NCBI RefSeq assembly: GCF_016774335.1
Contig: NZ_JAETWA010000031.1
Location: 62,001 to 126,000 of the forward strand
Source of the DNA: Luteimonas saliphila
GTDB lineage: Bacteria; Pseudomonadota; Gammaproteobacteria; Xanthomonadales; Xanthomonadaceae
Length of the DNA: 64,000 nt
Direction: 5' to 3'
Part shown: piece after piece, positions 48,593 to 58,449 of the stretch
How the letters are laid out: each line of letters opens with the position of its first letter
Position numbering within the stretch: the first letter of the stretch is position 1
Position numbers and translations under genes: made by a program
Notes under the pieces: model-generated
Seen by the model: only the letters and a program-made list of their open reading frames with translations
What the model was told of the DNA's origin: nothing
Database searches by the model: none

Positions 48593-49578
48593 GCGGGCAG
48601 GTTCCTGCTGAAGAATTCCAGGACCTGCGCATTGAACTTTCGGTGGAAGTCCGCGCGATCGAAGCCCGGCGGATCGGTGCACAAGAAGGGCGCCGCCGCC
48701 GCGACCTCCTCCGGGCACGGAAACAGGAAGGAAAAATGCCCGGAGTTGGCCGGACGATGGAACTCGGGTGGGCTGGGCAGACTCTTCGCAACCGAGGCCA
48801 CGTTCCCGGGTTCGACGCCCATGCCCCCGTGCTCGGAACTCCACAACTGGATCGGGGCCTTCGCATTGCGCAGGCTGGACTCGTCGGGGAAGAAGCTGAC
48901 CGGATCGGCGATGGCGAAGGCCCGGATGCGCGGTTCGTGGCCGGAACCGTGCTCGGGTATGTCGTTGTCGCGAATCTGCCTGCACATCAGGAATTCTTCG
49001 GGACACGGAAACGGCGGCGCACTGAAGTCGGGAACGGCCCCGGCCAGGACGAGGCCCGTGTAGCCGCCACGCGAGAAACCGAAGAATCCTATCCGCCGAG
49101 GGTCGATCTCCACGGAGGTCTGCGACCGACCCAGCAGGAACGTGATGGTGCGTTCGATGTCGACGGGCCGGACAAGGAAGGACGAGATGTCGTCGGCCGA
49201 CTTGTTCCTGATCGAATGCACGGAATCCAGGCTGTGATTGAGCGTAACGACGGCGAAGCCGGCATCCGCCAGGAACGCCGCGGTGTCGTGGTGGCTGAAC
49301 ACGTCTCCGAACATGCCGTGCGAGACAACGATCAGGGGCAGGTTCCCGCCCGCGACGACGCAGTCCTCGACCGCCTGTATCGTCAACGGGCCGGCCTCGC
49401 TCTCCACCACGATCGGCCCGGGCGGCGCCGAACAGGGCGTCCAGAGGCGCGCCGCAATCTCGGGCCCGAGCGGGTCCGCAGGAACGACGACCTCCCTCAC
49501 TCCCGCGGCGTGTGCCGTGAATGCGGGCAGCAACAGGCAGAAGCACAACAGGACCTTGCGGGCTTCTTCGCGGATCAT
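48538..49578 (-). CDS. Secreted alpha/beta hydrolase (platelet-activating-factor acetylhydrolase-like)
   Basis: A 346-residue exported esterase. Signal peptide KVLLCFCLLLPAFTAHA. The N-terminal segment GPEIAARLWTPCSAPPGPIV is followed by SHGMFGDVFSHHDTAAFLAD, the oxyanion loop. The nucleophile lies in GFFGFSRGGYTG (G-x-S-x-G). The later HFSFLFPCP is a likely His region. The pattern is that of dienelactone-hydrolase/PAF-acetylhydrolase-like enzymes. Substrate unknown. Start ATG 49578 or ATG 49605. It overlaps the fusion gene at its 3' end. Confidence 0.8.
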   Translation of the reverse strand: MIREEARKVLLCFCLLLPAFTAHAAGVREVVVPADPLGPEIAARLWTPCSAPPGPIVVESEAGPLTIQAVEDCVVAGGNLPLIVVSHGMFGDVFSHHDTAAFLADAGFAVVTLNHSLDSVHSIRNKSADDISSFLVRPVDIERTITFLLGRSQTSVEIDPRRIGFFGFSRGGYTGLVLAGAVPDFSAPPFPCPEEFLMCRQIRDNDIPEHGSGHEPRIRAFAIADPVSFFPDESSLRNAKAPIQLWSSEHGGMGVEPGNVASVAKSLPSPPEFHRPANSGHFSFLFPCPEEVAAAAPFLCTDPPGFDRADFHRKFNAQVLEFFSRNLPAQGAIAPAAATAGGDSGR

Positions 49579-49909
49579 GTCCTGACTTCCCAGCGATGGC
49601 TTCATTCGGACGGTGGGCAACGGACGAACCAGGGAAACCGGTGGAGCCAAACTGTCGTGCCAAGGATGCCGGGGACGATTCACCCCGGCAACGGCGTCAG
49701 GAACAATCCAGGGAGCCGGGTTGCGGCCATGCCCAGGCGTCCACCCGCCATCGCGCTCGGCGGACGCGCTCAGCGCAATCGCTCCGATGCAACCCCATCC
49801 GCAGGATCCTCGTCGTCGCCGGCAGCCGTCGTCCCCGACGCCATATCTGCTTTTTTGCCGGGGATGTCCCTTGCACGTTTTGCCCACCGGACGACAGCGA
49901 CCGTAGCAC
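49579..49909. other. Intergenic region, about 331 bases
   Basis: Carries the upstream region of the alpha/beta hydrolase and the end of the DUF5694 gene. A T-rich stretch TGCTTTTTTGCCGG lies near 49850-49862. No gene is supported here. Confidence 0.4.
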
Positions 49910-50785
49910 TCAATTCCGAGCGGACGAGGGGGAGGAGTCGGCGATCTCCGCCGTTCGCTCGTCGTCGAGGTAGGGCCGTACGTCTTCCGCGGTCCGGCGG
50001 TCGTCCCCGGCCAGCAGGTCCTTGAGGATCGCCGTGTGGCCCTGTCCCCCCAGCGCGATCACGCGACGCCCGGGCGCGGCCGCCGCCTGCAGGTTGGCGT
50101 ACATGCGGAAGTTGCGATGCCACCAGCTCGCCGAGGCATCGGCGCCGGCGAAACCGTCGCCCGCGCCGACCGCGTTGGTGCGCAGGTACAAGGCCTTGTT
50201 GGCTGCATCGCGGGACGGATCGTTCGCCAGGTGCAGCAGTTGCGGCAACGACAGCGTGGACTGTTCGCGATCGTGGTCGGCGGATACCGCCTGGATCCGC
50301 GCCTCGAAGTCGCGCTTCGCCCGCGGGTCGTGACGTTCCATGTACTCGAACAGCGGCTGCGCGTTCCAGCCGACCCCGCTTTCGTCGAAACAGGTCACGC
50401 CGCGCAGCCCGGCCCGCTTCGCCACCCGGAACCCGATCTGGTAGGTCTCGTTCGAGGGCAGGTCGAAGCGTCCGGCCTGGTACTCCCGGAACCGCTGGTC
50501 GTACTTCGCCTGGTCGGCCGGGCTGCACTCGGCGAGCACGTCGGTGGGACCGAATGCCGCCAGCCGCACGGCCAGGGCTTCGAGGTAGGCCTGGTTCGCC
50601 GGCGCCATCACGTCGACGACCCGGCTCTTGACCATGTCCCGGCCCGGGTTGGCGAAATGGAACATGCCGATCAGCATCACCCGCCCCGGTGCGCCGGCCG
50701 GGGCGGGCGTTGCCGCCGCGGCCAGGACCGACAGGCACATCAGCGTAGCGACGAAGGCGATCCGGTATGGAACGGGCAGGCGCAT
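49910..50785 (-). CDS. Secreted DUF5694 family protein
   Basis: A 291-residue exported protein: signal peptide RIAFVATLMCLSVLAAAATP, then MLIGMFHFANPGRDMVKSRV, VDVMAPANQAYLEALAVRLA and GGQGHTAILKDLLAGD. The G-x-F-H-F near the start and the G-G-Q-G-H near the end are probably metal or substrate-binding histidines, as in TraB/ChaN-like folds. The biochemical role is unknown. Start ATG 50785, with GGAGCTC upstream. It is followed downstream by the hydrolase gene. Confidence 0.75.
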   Translation of the reverse strand: MRLPVPYRIAFVATLMCLSVLAAAATPAPAGAPGRVMLIGMFHFANPGRDMVKSRVVDVMAPANQAYLEALAVRLAAFGPTDVLAECSPADQAKYDQRFREYQAGRFDLPSNETYQIGFRVAKRAGLRGVTCFDESGVGWNAQPLFEYMERHDPRAKRDFEARIQAVSADHDREQSTLSLPQLLHLANDPSRDAANKALYLRTNAVGAGDGFAGADASASWWHRNFRMYANLQAAAAPGRRVIALGGQGHTAILKDLLAGDDRRTAEDVRPYLDDERTAEIADSSPSSARN

Positions 50786-50938
50786 CGGGAGCTCCTCTCC
50801 AGGCAGTGTGAAGCCATGGATGCACGGGAGCCGTCGCAGGTTTAACCGGGGATGGACGGAATCGGGACATCCCTCCCCGCCAGGGGGCCGCACGGGTACC
50901 GGGCGCCGGAATGTTTCCCCGGCACCATCCTGCGCCCT

Positions 50939-51097
50939 TCACGCGTCCGTCTTGTCGAACACCTCCTCGACGCTGAGGCCGAAAGCGTCGGCGATGCGGA
51001 ACGCGAGGGGCAACGACGGGTCGAACCGGCCGTTCTCGATGGCGTTGATCGAATTGCTCTAGACACGCACGCGGTCGGCCAGTTCGGCCAGGCTCCA
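50939..51097 (-). pseudogene. Remnant of an XRE helix-turn-helix gene
   Basis: The minus strand reads WSLAELADRVRV, then an in-frame TAG, then SINAIENGRFDPSLPLAFRI and ADAFGLSVEEVFDKTDA. This is the later two thirds of a small XRE regulator, closely like the intact gene at 56451-56660. Its N-terminal helix is missing: the sequence stops at 51097, next to a 14-base tandem repeat. The stop codon falls in the recognition helix, so it cannot be functional. Confidence 0.8.
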
Positions 51098-51102
51098 AAT
51101 TC

Positions 51103-51130
51103 GTCCCCCTGGTTGCGTCCCCCTGGTTGC
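51103..51130. repeat. Perfect 14-bp tandem duplication
   Basis: GTCCCCCTGGTTGC occurs twice head to tail, at 51103-51116 and 51117-51130. It separates the XRE remnant from the amidohydrolase upstream region and probably marks the rearrangement that truncated the XRE gene. Confidence 0.75.
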
Positions 51131-51171
51131 GTTCTACACTCAGCCGCAATCACACACGGGGAGCGCGCGGG

Positions 51172-52491
51172 ATGGCAGTTGGGAATCGCAAGGGTGGCGG
51201 CTGGCTGCTCGCCTCGGCACTGGTGGTGTCCGGATGGGCCATGGCGGCGCCGGCGGAGACCGCGACGGCAGGCGAAGGCGGCACGGTGCTGGTCACCGCC
51301 GCGCGGATGCTCGACGTGCGCAGCGGTCGGCTCGTGGAGTCGCCGGCGCTGCTGGTGCGCGACGGTCGCATCGTCGAGGTCGGCCGGGGCGCGCCCGCCC
51401 GCGTGCCCGCCGGCGCGCGCCATGTCGACCTGCCGGGCATGACCCTGGTGCCGGGCCTGATCGACCTGCACACCCACCTCGACAGCGACCCCTCCTACGG
51501 CGGCTACACCGGCTACCAGTTCAACGACCGCTTCTGGTCGATGCTGGCGGTCAGGCATGCGCGCGACACGCTGGAAGCCGGCTTCACCACCGTGCGCAAC
51601 CTGGGCTCGGATGCCTGGAACGACGTCGGCCTGGCCCAGGCCATCGATGAAGGCAAGATCCCCGGCCCGCGCGTGGTGCCGGCGGGCTACTCCTTCGGCG
51701 CCACCGGCGGGCACTGCGACTCGACGTTCTTCCCGCCTTCGTTCGAATCGCGCAACCCGTACAACGCCGACACGCCCGACGAGGTGCGCAAGCGCGTGCG
51801 CGAGCTGCGCAAGTACGGCGCGAAGGTGATCAAGGTCTGCGCCACCGGGGGCGTGTTCTCGCGCAACACCGAGCCGGGGCAGCAACAGATGAGCCTGGCC
51901 GAGATGACCGCCGCCGCGGACGAAGCGCACCAGTGGGGCCTGAAGGTCGCCGCGCACGCGCACGGCAGCTCGGGCATCAAGGATGCGATCCGCGCCGGCA
52001 TCGACACCATCGAGCATGTCAGCCTGATCGACGAGGAAGGCATCCGTCTGGCGAAACAGCACGGCACCTGGCTGGTGTTCGACATCTACAACACGGATTA
52101 CACGCAGGCCGAAGGCGCGAAGAACGGCGTGCTCGAGGACAACCTGCGCAAGGATCGAGAAGTGGGGGACATCCAGCGCGAGAACTTCCGCCGCGCCCAC
52201 CAGGCCGGGGCGAAGATCGCCTACGGCACCGACACCGGCGTGTACCCGCATGGCCAGAACGGTCGCCAGCTGGCGACCATGGTCCGCTACGGCATGCGCC
52301 CGGTGGAGGCGATCCGCAGCGCCACGCTGCATGCGGCCGAGGCCCTGGGCCGCGACGACGTCGGCGTGCTGGAACCAGGCCGCTGGGCCGACCTGGTCGC
52401 CGTGCCGGGCGATCCCACCGAAAACGTCCAACTGCTCGAGCAGGTGCCGTTCGTGATGAAGGGCGGCGAGGTAGTGAAGGACGCGCGCTGA
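51172..52491 (+). CDS. Secreted imidazolonepropionase-like amidohydrolase
   Basis: A 439-residue exported metal-dependent amidohydrolase. Signal WLLASALVVSGWAMAAPA. Metal ligands: HTH in GLIDLHTHLDSD, the bridging Lys in KVIKVCATGGVF, His in KVAAHAHGSSG and EHVSL, and Asp in YGTDTGVYPHGQN. It belongs to the group of Xaa-Pro dipeptidase/organophosphate-acid-anhydrolase-like and prolidase amidohydrolases, used on peptides or cyclic amides. Exact substrate unknown. ATG 51172 with GGGG-rich upstream. Followed by the REP cluster. Confidence 0.88.
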   Translation: MAVGNRKGGGWLLASALVVSGWAMAAPAETATAGEGGTVLVTAARMLDVRSGRLVESPALLVRDGRIVEVGRGAPARVPAGARHVDLPGMTLVPGLIDLHTHLDSDPSYGGYTGYQFNDRFWSMLAVRHARDTLEAGFTTVRNLGSDAWNDVGLAQAIDEGKIPGPRVVPAGYSFGATGGHCDSTFFPPSFESRNPYNADTPDEVRKRVRELRKYGAKVIKVCATGGVFSRNTEPGQQQMSLAEMTAAADEAHQWGLKVAAHAHGSSGIKDAIRAGIDTIEHVSLIDEEGIRLAKQHGTWLVFDIYNTDYTQAEGAKNGVLEDNLRKDREVGDIQRENFRRAHQAGAKIAYGTDTGVYPHGQNGRQLATMVRYGMRPVEAIRSATLHAAEALGRDDVGVLEPGRWADLVAVPGDPTENVQLLEQVPFVMKGGEVVKDAR

Positions 52492-52554
52492 GCGGCCGCC
52501 TGGCGGCGCACCGGCCACGAAGCCCCAACCCGTCCGCCGTCCTCCGCTCCCACC

Positions 52555-52752
52555 GTAGCCCGGATAAGCGCAGCGCATCCGGGACAAGCCAGGCTCCCCG
52601 CCCCTCCAGCACCGACCTGACCCTCCTCCGGCACCACACCCGTAGCCCGGATAAGCGCAGCGCATCCGGGGCATGCGAGCGCATCCGGGGTCACCGGGAT
52701 CCGGTCCAACCGGAATTCGAATCCCCGGATGCGCTGCGCTTATCCGGGCTAC
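52555..52752. repeat. Cluster of three REP palindromes
   Basis: Copies at 52555-52583 and 52642-52670 run in direct orientation; the copy at 52724-52752 is inverted. Each starts GTAGCCCGGATAAG and ends GCATCCGGG in direct orientation, and a partial piece (GCATCCGGGG) lies near 52681. The inverted copy borders a RAYT gene fragment. A fourth copy is at 42027. These are transposition-derived non-autonomous repeats. Confidence 0.85.
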
Positions 52753-53046
52753 GGCGCTGCGGTCGAGTGCCTGCGCATCGCGCAGGATCCGCTGATCGCG
52801 CCGCATCCGGTCTACCTGGCGCTTGGCGCCGATCCGGCCAGCCGCGCCACGGCCTGCCGCACCTGGCTCCAGGCGCCGCCCGAAGCCGAAGAAGTCGCGC
52901 GCATCCGCGCCTACATGACGCAGGAGAAGGCCCTTGGCGCGCCCCGCTTCCAGGCGATGGTCGAAAAAGCACTCGACCGCCCCGCTGCGGTGCGGCCGCC
53001 GGAAGGGCCGCGAGGCGACCGCCTGGCGGACGCGGCGGGCGGTTAA
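52753..53046 (+). pseudogene. C-terminal fragment of a RAYT transposase
   Basis: The frame gives DPLIAPHPVYLALGADPASR and later TQEKALGAPRFQAMVEKALD, then AAVRPPEGPRG: the C-terminal part typical of RAYT proteins. The catalytic HUH and Tyr regions are missing. The fragment begins just after the inverted REP at 52724-52752, so REP and fragment are the leftover of an element. The tail is still a good match, which suggests recent loss. Confidence 0.72.
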
Positions 53047-53135
53047 TCCCCTCCGTCCCCTAGTCTGTGCTTCACGCTCCACCAGCGGTAGTCCGGGGTA
53101 CGCTGGGTCCCATCGCAAGTGAATGGAGAGGCCGA

Positions 53136-53453
53136 ATGTTGCAGATCCAGTTGAACACCGACAACCACATCGACGGCACCGACGCGCTGGAATCGCGTGT
53201 CACTGCGATGCTGGAGCAGTCGTTGGGTCGCTTCTCCTCCCGCCTGAGCCGGATCGAGGTCTTCCTGTCGGACAGCAACTCCACCAAGGGTGGGCCGAAC
53301 GACAAGCGTTGCGCCTTGGAGGCCCGACTCGAGAACGATGACCCGCTGGGCGCCAGCCATGAGGACCAGGATATGGAAAAAGCGATTCGTGGTGCATGCG
53401 ACAAACTCAAGACCGTGCTCGACACTCGCATCGAGAAGCAGCGCGGGTACTGA
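53136..53453 (+). CDS. HPF/RaiA-like ribosome-associated protein
   Basis: A 105-residue protein resembling ribosome hibernation factors: MLQIQLNTDNHIDGTDALES, ...SRLSRIEVFLSDSNS and KAIRGACDKLKTVLDTRIEK. The fold is the beta-alpha-beta-beta-beta-alpha of HPF/YfiA. The usual C-terminal extension of long HPF is missing, so it would be the short form. It probably binds between ribosomal subunits in slow growth. ATG 53136 with GGAGAG upstream. Confidence 0.82.
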   Translation: MLQIQLNTDNHIDGTDALESRVTAMLEQSLGRFSSRLSRIEVFLSDSNSTKGGPNDKRCALEARLENDDPLGASHEDQDMEKAIRGACDKLKTVLDTRIEKQRGY

Positions 53454-55199
<1,746 letters not shown>

Positions 55200-55207
55200 A
55201 GACACGG

Positions 55208-55235
55208 CGGAGGCGCGCCCTGCTGCGCGCCTCCG
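55208..55235 (+). terminator. Strong hairpin after the protease gene
   Basis: CGGAGGCGCGC pairs with GCGCGCCTCCG around a six-base loop, starting nine bases after the stop codon. The stem is 11 perfect G/C-rich pairs. There is no long T run after it, so it may act as a transcript stabiliser or a Rho-helped terminator. A copy of this stretch lies at 57487-57548. Confidence 0.6.
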
Positions 55236-55551
55236 CATGTGCACTCGCGGATTCGGTGCCTGACACCTTTCCTGGGGCGCCCCGGGCCCGTGCACGGAGC
55301 AAGACGCGGAGGGGATGGGTATCGTGGCAATGCGCAGGGGTGTGTAGGAAGAGTTCGACAGTAGCATCGTCGGATGCCTGGCCGTCACGGCGACTTCCGC
55401 ACCATGGCACAGGCGAAGGTGCGTCGCATCGCCACCTCAGGCCTGCAAGCGTGCCGCAGAAGCTGCCATCAGCCGATGGATTGCAGCAAGTGGATCTGAC
55501 CCCGTTGTTGGCGCGATTTTTCCCGACAGAACGAAACGACAGGCACTCCTG

Positions 55552-55650
55552 TCACGGGCTGGCATCTTCGACGGGCGCGGCAGCATCCTGCGCGGCGATC
55601 AGTTGCCAACGGCCATCGCGCTTGATCCAGATGTCGGTCCAGACGTAACG
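55552..55650 (-). pseudogene. Remnant of an NTF2-like (DUF4440/SnoaL) protein gene
   Basis: The minus strand reads RYVWTDIWIKRDGRWQLIAA, then QDAAAPVEDASP and TGA. This is the last third of an NTF2-like domain. The upstream frames are interrupted, so the N-terminal part is gone. Short frames in the area are shadows. Function would have been small-molecule binding or isomerisation in such families. Confidence 0.65.
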
Positions 55651-55803
55651 AGAGTGACGCCACCGAAAGAACGAGAAAGTATCTGATGATCATCGATGCC
55701 TCTGTCGCGTCGTGCCATCGCATACCAGGCATCTTGGGCCCTGCTCCAAGGTCCGCTGCCGGATGAAGCAGGCTTGGCGTTGTGATTCGAAGATGCGCGC
55801 CAT

Positions 55804-56451
55804 TCAGTGCGGGACGAGCATGCCTCGGCGCGCGGTGGCGATGAACGCAGCCAGCAACACAAGCCCGAAGAACATAGACAGCCAGTCGAGCGTCGCGGGC
55901 GCCCGCGCGAAACCAAGATGCGCCAGCATCGCCCAGCCGCCGCCCGCGAGCAGGAGCAGGTGGAACGCCAGATTGCCGGCTTCGTTCGACACGTTGCGCA
56001 TCAACTCGTCCATGTGCCGCCATTGCAGGAATGTCAGGGGCACGCTTGCGCCGAACAACGCGACCGCGACCAGGAGCGCTGTGGGTTGCGGTACGACGCC
56101 TCCCGGACTCGCCAGTGCCAGCACGATCAGCGCGCCGCCCATCGCGACCATGGAGGACGCCGCATAGGCCAGCAGCCGGCGTTGGTCCCGCAGTTCGTCC
56201 GCGTCCTCCATGTTCAGAAACCGGGCCCCAAGGCCAGGACTTGCCACGCCGACCGCGATGCACAGGGCCATGACCAGGTAGAGCAGACCGACGGTCGCAG
56301 CGATCAGTTCGGAAGCGCCCGCACTGCCGAGCGCGCCGCTATCGAGCAGGGGGTCGAGCGCCATCATGCCGAGAACGCCGAGCACCGCGCCCACGGCGGC
56401 GGAAATCGCCACCTTCCGCCACTTCGGTGGTTTGGTCTGTGCCATGTCCAT
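55804..56451 (-). CDS. Multi-span membrane protein
   Basis: A 215-residue protein with about six hydrophobic segments, for example VGAVLGVLGMMALDPLLD, LLYLVMALCIAVGVASPGL and LALASPGGVVPQPTALLVAV. A charged loop after residue 80 (DADELRDQRRLL) is probably cytosolic. It shares one base with the stop of the XRE gene (TAATG), so both are translated together, as in many XRE-membrane protein pairs. Role unknown; often associated with response to membrane stress. Confidence 0.8.
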   Translation of the reverse strand: MDMAQTKPPKWRKVAISAAVGAVLGVLGMMALDPLLDSGALGSAGASELIAATVGLLYLVMALCIAVGVASPGLGARFLNMEDADELRDQRRLLAYAASSMVAMGGALIVLALASPGGVVPQPTALLVAVALFGASVPLTFLQWRHMDELMRNVSNEAGNLAFHLLLLAGGGWAMLAHLGFARAPATLDWLSMFFGLVLLAAFIATARRGMLVPH

Positions 56452-56660
56452 TACGCCTCCTCGGGTTCCCAGTGGTCGACGAACAGTTCGGGCACGTTGA
56501 CGCCGAACAGCTTCGCCATGCGCAGCGCCAGCGGCAGGCTGGGGTCGTACTTGTCAGCCTCGACCGCGTTGATCGTTTGGCGCGAGACCCCGAGCCGCCG
56601 GGCCAGCTCGCCCTGGCTCCAGCCTCGGTCTTCGCGCATCCGCTTCAGGTGGTTTTCCAA
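56451..56660 (-). CDS. XRE-family transcriptional regulator
   Basis: A 69-residue regulator made of one helix-turn-helix: GWSQGELARRLGVSRQTINA, then YDPSLPLALRMAKLFGVNV. The start is TTG 56660, with AGGAG nine bases before it; no better start exists. It is the first gene of a two-gene unit with the membrane protein. The operator upstream (56673-56700) is in the right place for self-control. Confidence 0.9.
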   Translation of the reverse strand: MENHLKRMREDRGWSQGELARRLGVSRQTINAVEADKYDPSLPLALRMAKLFGVNVPELFVDHWEPEEA

Positions 56661-56672
56661 GATGGGACACTC

Positions 56673-56737
56673 CTGCCTGTAAAGAACCTTTTACAGGCAG
56701 GCCAGGGGGCTGTCAAGAACTCTTTACAGGCAGACCA
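56673..56737 (-). promoter_or_regulatory. Promoter and double operator of the XRE-membrane protein unit
   Basis: On the minus strand TTGACA (56716-56711) and TAAAAG (56693-56688), 17 bases apart, form a sigma-70-like promoter. A near-perfect dyad with ends CTGCCTGTAAA...TTTACAGGCAG covers 56673-56700, and a second half-site group lies at 56711-56733. The repressor would cover -35, -10 and ribosome-binding sites. The first dyad also covers the AGGAG site at 56670-56674 in part. Confidence 0.72.
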
Positions 56738-56828
56738 AGGTGTCGCAATGGAGTCAGCTCATTTTCCTACCCGACGGCGCGTCTTCTATGGTTTGAAGTC
56801 GCGCGCAAGTCCACAAGCTGGACCCACG

Positions 56829-57356
56829 TCAAGTGACGTGTGTGCCAGCCCTGCTCTCCACGTCTGCCAGCGCATCGCGTGAGCCATCCCAGCCGGAGGT
56901 GATGACGCTGAAGTTGCCGTCGGTCTCGAGCACGATGGCATCCACGCGTTCGAGCGACGCCTGGCCCGCCGCTCTCGCCGCGGCGCGCAGCTCTCCTACT
57001 GTCACGCGCTGCCGGCGCATCGTCTCCGCGCACGGCTGTCCGTTCCGCAACAGCAGGGTCGGTGCGTTCTTGACCGCACGGCGCACCCAGCCCACTCGGA
57101 CCGAGGTCCAGGTGATCAAATACTGCAGCATGATCAGCAGGCCCATCCCGGCCACGCCCTCCACAAGCGCCACCTGCCTCGTCAGCAGCACGGTCGCCAA
57201 GGTTGATCCCAGCGCGATGGTGACGATCAGATCGAACGCGTTCCACTTCGAGACCGTGCGCTTGCCTGTCATCCGCAGCCATATCAGCAGCGCCAGGTAG
57301 GCAAGCGTGCCTACCGCGAGCACCCGAAATACCCCTTGCCAGCTGTCGAAGAACAT
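56829..57356 (-). CDS. DUF421 (YetF-like) membrane protein
   Basis: A 175-residue protein with three hydrophobic segments (VFRVLAVGTLAYLALLIWL, FDLIVTIALGSTLATVLLT and LVEGVAGMGLLIMLQYLITW) and the DUF421 motif RMTGKRTVSKWNAFDLIVTI. A small soluble domain follows (APTLLLRNGQPCAETMRRQR; the typical G-x-P region). The function of YetF proteins is unknown; spore membrane proteins of this family are best known in Bacillus. Start ATG 57356. Confidence 0.85.
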   Translation of the reverse strand: MFFDSWQGVFRVLAVGTLAYLALLIWLRMTGKRTVSKWNAFDLIVTIALGSTLATVLLTRQVALVEGVAGMGLLIMLQYLITWTSVRVGWVRRAVKNAPTLLLRNGQPCAETMRRQRVTVGELRAAARAAGQASLERVDAIVLETDGNFSVITSGWDGSRDALADVESRAGTHVT

Positions 57357-57486
57357 CCGCGTCTCCCACTATGATCTGCGTGCATTCACGCATGTGGGCC
57401 GTTGAAGCATCGTGATCCGATAGAAGAGCACTCGAATCGACATCGAGCACTTCTGTAACCCGCGGACACGGAGAAGCGATCTCCGG

Positions 57487-57548
57487 TTCCGTGGCTGAAG
57501 GCATGGCAGAGGCGCGCCCTGCGGCGCGCCTCCGCATGTACATGCGCG
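57487..57548. repeat. Second copy of the protease 3' end and its hairpin
   Basis: These bases are a diverged copy of 55188-55250: both contain GTCCGTGGCTGAAG-like and GGCGCGCCCTG-like pieces and a hairpin (57509-57532: GAGGCGCGCC, loop CTGC, GGCGCGCCTC). The protease coding sequence itself is not repeated here. It may be what is left of a duplicated protease gene or a copied terminator. Confidence 0.7.
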
Positions 57549-57873
57549 CGGTGATTGTCCCTGGCGCCCTGTTTCGCAGGCATCTTATTCGTATAACGGG
57601 GAACTGCGCAGCGTCGGAGAACTCCTCGGCACCGATCGACAATTGTTCCTGACACATGCAGTCCCTAGCCCGCCGGATTGTTCGGCTGCGCTCTCCGCTG
57701 CCCACAGTGCCCAATCAGATGCGCGTGCCGGCATCAGGACGCGCGGATACCTCAGTCCCTGACGGCTTTTCCCGCGCTGGCGGATCGAATCGGCGTCCCC
57801 TTGGCCGGGGCCTTACGCGGTGTCGGGGTCTCTGCTAACGTTTGGCGATCGGAATGCCGGGACAGGGGGAGTC

Positions 57874-58449
57874 ATGGCCGGTCGATCCATGCCGAGGCGT
57901 GCCAGTGCCGCACTCATGATGTTGGCCATCTCTGTCGCCTCGCCCGTGTGGGCGGAGACGTTCTACTTCTGTTTCGTGAGGGACCCGTACAACTACCCCA
58001 AGGGGTTCTACGTCACGCCAATCCGGTCTACGCATGTCGAACGCGTCGATGAGAGGAAGACCGGCTCCAGGTTCGCGGAGTGGCTCACGGAGAACTCGAT
58101 GCCGATACCCGGGGGCTCGTACCTGCCCGACTGCCTGGCCAGCAGCAATGCCGACTTCGTGCGCGAGCAGCACGGCTACTACGATTACGCCGTCGTGGAC
58201 TGGCCCGGCGAGCCCACCCCCGAACAACCGAAGGAGCAGCTGCCGACTGGCGCATTCCTGGTGATCGAGGACGCCGATCCGCCCGTCGAGTCCCCGGAGG
58301 TTCTCGCCGCCAGGGCACTGGCCAGCGAGCGGCAGCGTGCCGCCGCCATGGCCGGCAAGCTGGCCGAGATCGCCCGCCGCGACGCGGAGCTGGACGCAAT
58401 GTTGCGCGAGGTGATCGAACGGGCGAAGCGCCGCGGGAGCATGCAATGA
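57874..58449 (+). CDS. Secreted hypothetical protein with a coiled-coil C-terminus
   Basis: A 191-residue protein: signal peptide MAGRSMPRRASAALMMLAIS, then a compact domain with a Cys pair (FYFCFVRD, YLPDCLASS) and an aromatic-rich middle (YYDYAVVDW). The end is a charged helix (RQRAAAMAGKLAEIARRDAE, later EVIERAKRRG), possibly a coiled coil. Its stop overlaps the next gene (ATGA). GGGGGAG precedes the ATG at 57874. Family not recognised. Together with the next gene it forms a two-gene cassette. Confidence 0.65.
   Translation: MAGRSMPRRASAALMMLAISVASPVWAETFYFCFVRDPYNYPKGFYVTPIRSTHVERVDERKTGSRFAEWLTENSMPIPGGSYLPDCLASSNADFVREQHGYYDYAVVDWPGEPTPEQPKEQLPTGAFLVIEDADPPVESPEVLAARALASERQRAAAMAGKLAEIARRDAELDAMLREVIERAKRRGSMQ

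Noticed and set aside
52492..52760. A CRISPR-like array in the repeats at 52.5 kb
   Set aside because: The repeats are palindromic REPs in mixed orientation with uneven spacing and no cas genes nearby.
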